From contig NZ_WJIE01000007.1 in assembly GCF_009649845.1 (NCBI RefSeq), forward strand, positions 496,001-560,000: a stretch of DNA of 64,000 bases, written 5' to 3'. The stretch comes from Polyangium spumosum (GTDB lineage: Bacteria > Myxococcota_A > Polyangia > Polyangiales > Polyangiaceae). Below are positions 60,651 to 64,000 of the stretch, in pieces; position 1 is the first letter of the stretch, and every line of letters starts with the position of its first letter. A program made the position numbers and the translations under genes. The notes beneath the pieces are model-generated. The model ran no database searches. It had not been told where the DNA came from and worked only from the letters and a program-made list of their open reading frames with translations.

Positions 60651-63600
60651 TCACGCAGCTCTCGCGTACGCCTCTTCCACGCCGAAGCCCGGAGCGAAGA
60701 TCACGAGCCACCGCTCGGGCCGCTGGATCCCCTGCTTCCGCATGACCTCGTGGGCCTCGGCGACCAGCACGGCGCCCGCCTCGCCGCCGAGCAGCTCTCC
60801 CATGCGATGACGCGCGCAAGCGGCCGAGAGGCTCATCTCGGCGGCGTCGAAGCCGCGGACCGCGGTGTCGAGGTGCGCGAGCGCGAGGTCCCTCCGGCCG
60901 CGGAGAAGCGCGACGGCAGCGCGGAGCAGCGCCGCGGTGGGCCGGGCATCCCTGCGGAGCTCCCGCTCGAGCCGCTCCGCGATACGCGTCGCCTCCCGCA
61001 AGAGCCGCGGCCGCCGGCGATCTCCGGCCGCCGCGCACGCGATCGCCGTGCGCCCGCGCAGGGTCAGCACGTCGATACGCGACGGCTGGGGGCGGAGGAG
61101 CTGCGACTTCACGATGGCGCGCCACAGCCCCTCGAGCCGCGCGCGCGCCACGTCGGCGCGGCCGGCATAGAGGTCCGCATATATCTCCACACGAAGCGCA
61201 TACACGTGCTGCACGTGCATGCCATGGGTCCACCTGGAGATACCCTCCCGGACGCGCCTGCGCGCGCCCTCCGGGTCGTCCGCTGCGATGAGCGTGTGCG
61301 CCGACGCGATCGAGGCGACGATCGCCGCGAAGAGATTGCCGACGGAGGCCGCCTTGCGGTGCCACGCCGCCGTCCGCTCCGCGAGCTCCGGGAGGCGGCC
61401 CATCGCGTCGAGCGCGACCACCGAGATGACCTCCGCGAGGTTCGGATCCATCACCGGGCTCACGCCGCGCTCCCGCAGGTAGCGGCCAATCTCGTCGTAG
61501 CGGGCGAGCGCCTCGCTCCACCGCCCCTCGATGAGGAGCATGGCGGCCTTGAACACGCCGACCGACGCGCGCAGCTCCTCGTTCCCGCGCTCCGCTGCGA
61601 TCCTCTCGGCCTGCGCGAGCAGCCGCATCCCTTCGTCGACCGCGCCTTTTGTCCCCCGCAGCAACGTGAGCTGGGCGAACGCGCTGAGCCCCAGCGCGAT
61701 CCGGCGGGGCTCGCCGGCCTCGATGGCCATGCGGAGCCCGCGAATCTGAAAGCCGAACGAGCGGACCGGGTCGACGTCCGTCAGCGCCAGGCTCACGGCC
61801 CAGCAAACATCGACGCGCGTGAGGACCTCGGGGGGTATCTCGGGCGTGGAGCGAGCCTCGAAATGGTACCCTCGCACGCGCAGGCTCGCGAGCTGGGCCA
61901 GGGCCTCGAGCACCGCGCGGGCGGTCGTGACGCGATAAGGCAGGCCGACCTCGGAGAGGAAGGGGGCGAGGACGCGATTGCCCTCGTCCAGGTGGCCACC
62001 CACGAAGAGCTGCTGAATGGCGCGTCGGCGCAGATCGAGCGCCTCGGCGCGGGGCGCCTCCTCCGCGCCGACGAGGTAGAGCTCCGCGGCTTCGCGGCAG
62101 CGCCCGGCGTTCGCCAGCGCGTGCGCGCGCCGGACCAGGAGATCGTGGCGCTCCTCCGGCGTCTCGAAGGGACCGTCGGCCCCCCATTCGAGGGCGAGCG
62201 CATAAAGATCGGCCGCGCGATCGAAGGCGAGCGCGTCGTTCGCCCTGTCCCCAGCCAGCGCCGCGTACGCGGCGGCCCGTCGTCGCTCTCCAGCGCCATG
62301 GTAATGCATTGCGAGCTCTTCCGGTTCTGGCTGGTCCGAGGCCTCGAGGGCCGTCGCCAGCCGGTGGTGGCGCGCCGCGAGCGCCTCCGGGCCGAGCCCG
62401 GAGAGCACGGCGTCGCGAATCCGAGCATGCACGACCTCACAGGCGAGTCGCTCGCGTACGCTCGCGACCCGGAGCAGCTTGGCGGAGCGGAGCGGCGTCA
62501 AAAAGAGGAGCGCGCCGTCCCCGAGCTCGGCCGCCTCGAATGCGACCTCCTGCTCGAGCGGGCGCCCCGCGACCGCCACGACCTCGAGCAGGCGGCGCGA
62601 CGACGGCGGCGCCGCGTCGAGCCTCGCCCGAAGGGCGGAGCGCAGGGTCAGCCCGCCGCTCGCGAGCGCGCGCCTGCCTGGATCGCCGGAGACGCCCGCC
62701 GCGACGTACCGGCAGAGCTCCTCGATCGCGAATGGATTGCCCTCGGATTCCCGGGCGATCGTCGCCGCGAGCTCCACGTCGACGACGGGCGCGAGCCGCT
62801 CGGTCGCGAGGCTCCGCGCCTGCTCGGGCGGCAAGGGCGAGACCGGCACGGCGCGGATCTCGACCCCCGCCGAGAGCAGCCGCCCGAGCTCCCGCAGGCA
62901 CGCGCTCCGCTCCGCGTCGTCGCTGCGATAACAGGCGACGACGAGGAGCGGCGGCGCCTCGGGAGGCGAGAGCAGCTCGGCGAGCAGGTGCGCGCTGTCG
63001 ACGTCGCCCCAATGCAGATCGTCGATGCAGATGACGACCGGGCGCGCCCGGGCGAGGTTGCCGAGGAGCTGCTTCAAGACGTGGAAGGCGCGCCTGCGCT
63101 CGAGCTGCGGATCGTGCCCCCGCGGCGTCGAAGGCCCGGTCCCGGCGACGATCTGGAGCACCGGAAAGAGCCGCGTGAGCTCGTGAACGTCCTTCGGGAG
63201 CAGCGCCGCGACCTCGGCCGGCGGGAGCCGCTTCAGGTAGCGGGCGAGGGCGTCCACCACGCTGTCGAGCGCCTTGTACGGCACCGATTCTCGGTCGTGG
63301 CAAGCGCCCATCAGGACGATGACCGATTCGCGCCGATGAAGGGACTCGGCGAACGCCGACGCGAGCGCGCTCTTGCCCATCCCGGAGCCGCCGGCGACGC
63401 GGGCGAGCACGGCGCGCCCCTCGCGGCTCGCCTCGAACGCCGAATGCAGCGCGCTCATCTCGCGCGCTCGCCCGAGCAGCGCGCACCCGGGCCCCGCCTC
63501 GTGTCGCCGCTCGGGGATCGCCGTCACCCGAGGCGGGCCTTCCCCGCGTAAACACCGCTCGATCTCCTCGCCCGCGGGCCGCGCGCGGCGATCGCGGCGG

Positions 63601-64000
63601 AGCAGGCCCATGCAAAGGAGCGCGAGATCCTCGGGCACGTCGTCCGCGAGCAACAAGGGGGACGTCGGCGCGGCGTAGAGTTTGTCGCGGAGCACCTTCT
63701 CCGTGTTGCCCTGGAAGGGGAGCTGCCCGGTCAGCCCCTCGTAGAGCATCGTGCCGACGCTGTACCAATCGCTGGCCTCGGACGTCGTCTCGCCGAGGAT
63801 CTGCTCGGGCGCGATATAAGCGGGCGTGCCCGTGGTGCAGGCCTCGTCCCAGGGCAGCTCGCAGGGCCGGCGCGGCAAGAGCTCCTTCGCCAGCCCGAAA
63901 TCGAGCAGGACCACCCGCCCTCCCGGGGTCACGAGCACGTTCGAGGGCTTGAGATCGGCGTGGAGGACGTTGGCCGCGTGCAACGCGCGGACCCCATGGA
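60651..64000 (-). CDS. PknK-like Ser/Thr kinase with AAA ATPase and helical repeats (partial, N-terminus outside window)
   Basis: The minus-strand frame is open from the window edge to a TGA at 60651, with about 1115 residues visible. The first visible part is the end of the kinase catalytic loop: LHAANVLHADLKPSNVLV (HxDLKxxN) and LLDFGLAKE (DFG), then YIAPEQILGE. From about visible residue 185 an ATPase domain follows, with Walker A GGSGMGKSALASAF and Walker B VVICIDDLHWGD. The C-terminal half is helical, with TPR-like units (ALEWGADGPFETPEERHDLL, EGMRLLAQAERIAAER). In PknK-type proteins the kinase phosphorylates itself and partners and the ATPase part senses ligands. It is the head of the operon that continues to 56925, as far as visible. 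Confidence 0.9.
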   Translation of the reverse strand, partial: HGVRALHAANVLHADLKPSNVLVTPGGRVVLLDFGLAKELLPRRPCELPWDEACTTGTPAYIAPEQILGETTSEASDWYSVGTMLYEGLTGQLPFQGNTEKVLRDKLYAAPTSPLLLADDVPEDLALLCMGLLRRDRRARPAGEEIERCLRGEGPPRVTAIPERRHEAGPGCALLGRAREMSALHSAFEASREGRAVLARVAGGSGMGKSALASAFAESLHRRESVIVLMGACHDRESVPYKALDSVVDALARYLKRLPPAEVAALLPKDVHELTRLFPVLQIVAGTGPSTPRGHDPQLERRRAFHVLKQLLGNLARARPVVICIDDLHWGDVDSAHLLAELLSPPEAPPLLVVACYRSDDAERSACLRELGRLLSAGVEIRAVPVSPLPPEQARSLATERLAPVVDVELAATIARESEGNPFAIEELCRYVAAGVSGDPGRRALASGGLTLRSALRARLDAAPPSSRRLLEVVAVAGRPLEQEVAFEAAELGDGALLFLTPLRSAKLLRVASVRERLACEVVHARIRDAVLSGLGPEALAARHHRLATALEASDQPEPEELAMHYHGAGERRRAAAYAALAGDRANDALAFDRAADLYALALEWGADGPFETPEERHDLLVRRAHALANAGRCREAAELYLVGAEEAPRAEALDLRRRAIQQLFVGGHLDEGNRVLAPFLSEVGLPYRVTTARAVLEALAQLASLRVRGYHFEARSTPEIPPEVLTRVDVCWAVSLALTDVDPVRSFGFQIRGLRMAIEAGEPRRIALGLSAFAQLTLLRGTKGAVDEGMRLLAQAERIAAERGNEELRASVGVFKAAMLLIEGRWSEALARYDEIGRYLRERGVSPVMDPNLAEVISVVALDAMGRLPELAERTAAWHRKAASVGNLFAAIVASIASAHTLIAADDPEGARRRVREGISRWTHGMHVQHVYALRVEIYADLYAGRADVARARLEGLWRAIVKSQLLRPQPSRIDVLTLRGRTAIACAAAGDRRRPRLLREATRIAERLERELRRDARPTAALLRAAVALLRGRRDLALAHLDTAVRGFDAAEMSLSAACARHRMGELLGGEAGAVLVAEAHEVMRKQGIQRPERWLVIFAPGFGVEEAYARAA

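Noticed and set aside
58629-63551. 1640-residue plus-strand frame
   Set aside because: It runs antisense to three genes with recognisable domains (IPT, FG-GAP, kinase-ATPase) and has no motif.

Overview
The window is very GC-rich, and its gene content points to a myxobacterium, probably of the Polyangiaceae type (Sorangium or Polyangium relatives). The signs are many lipoproteins with long Gly/Ala 'GGxGG' linkers after the lipobox, a secreted kelch protein ending in a MYXO-CTERM-like tail, several very large Ser/Thr kinases fused to TPR-like or ATPase regions, FHA-containing enhancer-binding proteins, and many PAS/STAS regulators. I see no rRNA, tRNA, CRISPR array or intact insertion sequence. 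The species is an inference from gene style only.

Layout. 0-9.8 kb: a truncated GT-C-like membrane protein, a Ser/Gly-rich lipoprotein, a translationally coupled Tat phosphoesterase and outer-membrane protein, UDP-galactopyranose mutase, an erythromycin-esterase-family protein, a small XRE regulator, a KTSC protein and a large lipoprotein. 9.9-18 kb: a kelch protein, a beta-helix lipoprotein, a DHH phosphoesterase, the UV damage endonuclease UvsE and an HD-like protein. 18-23.4 kb: a same-strand run with a 971-residue collagen-like fibre protein, a small anchored protein, a TPR lipoprotein and, last, an iodothyronine-deiodinase-like selenoprotein read through an in-frame TGA. 23.4-33 kb: two small secreted or basic proteins, a phytanoyl-CoA dioxygenase-like enzyme, an SGNH-type lipoprotein, an RdgC-like pair, a second XRE paralogue and metabolic enzymes (alpha/beta hydrolase, cupin, quinone-reductase-like MDR).

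33-56.9 kb is a signalling district. It holds four RsbR-like proteins with STAS domains (two tandem minus, two tandem plus), two kinase-TPR proteins each beside a member of one paralogous lipoprotein family, two FHA-AAA+ regulators, a response regulator, a PfkB kinase and a hotdog protein. A dimethylglycine-dehydrogenase-like flavoprotein and a decayed RhuM fragment sit inside this region. Sigma-54-like -24/-12 sequences precede both lipoprotein genes. An 18-copy, 21-bp repeat array fills the only long intergenic gap.

56.9-64 kb is a tightly spaced minus-strand operon. It begins outside the window with a PknK-like kinase-ATPase, followed by an FG-GAP lipoprotein, two paralogous small proteins (LigA-like helical N-terminus plus IPT/TIG domain) and a 341-residue protein of unknown function.

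The strongest discovery is the selenoprotein. Its UGA lies exactly where deiodinases carry selenocysteine, and a perfect 7-bp stem with a GGUC loop follows 10 nt after the UGA. This fits a bacterial SECIS element. A standard gene caller would split this gene into two false proteins.
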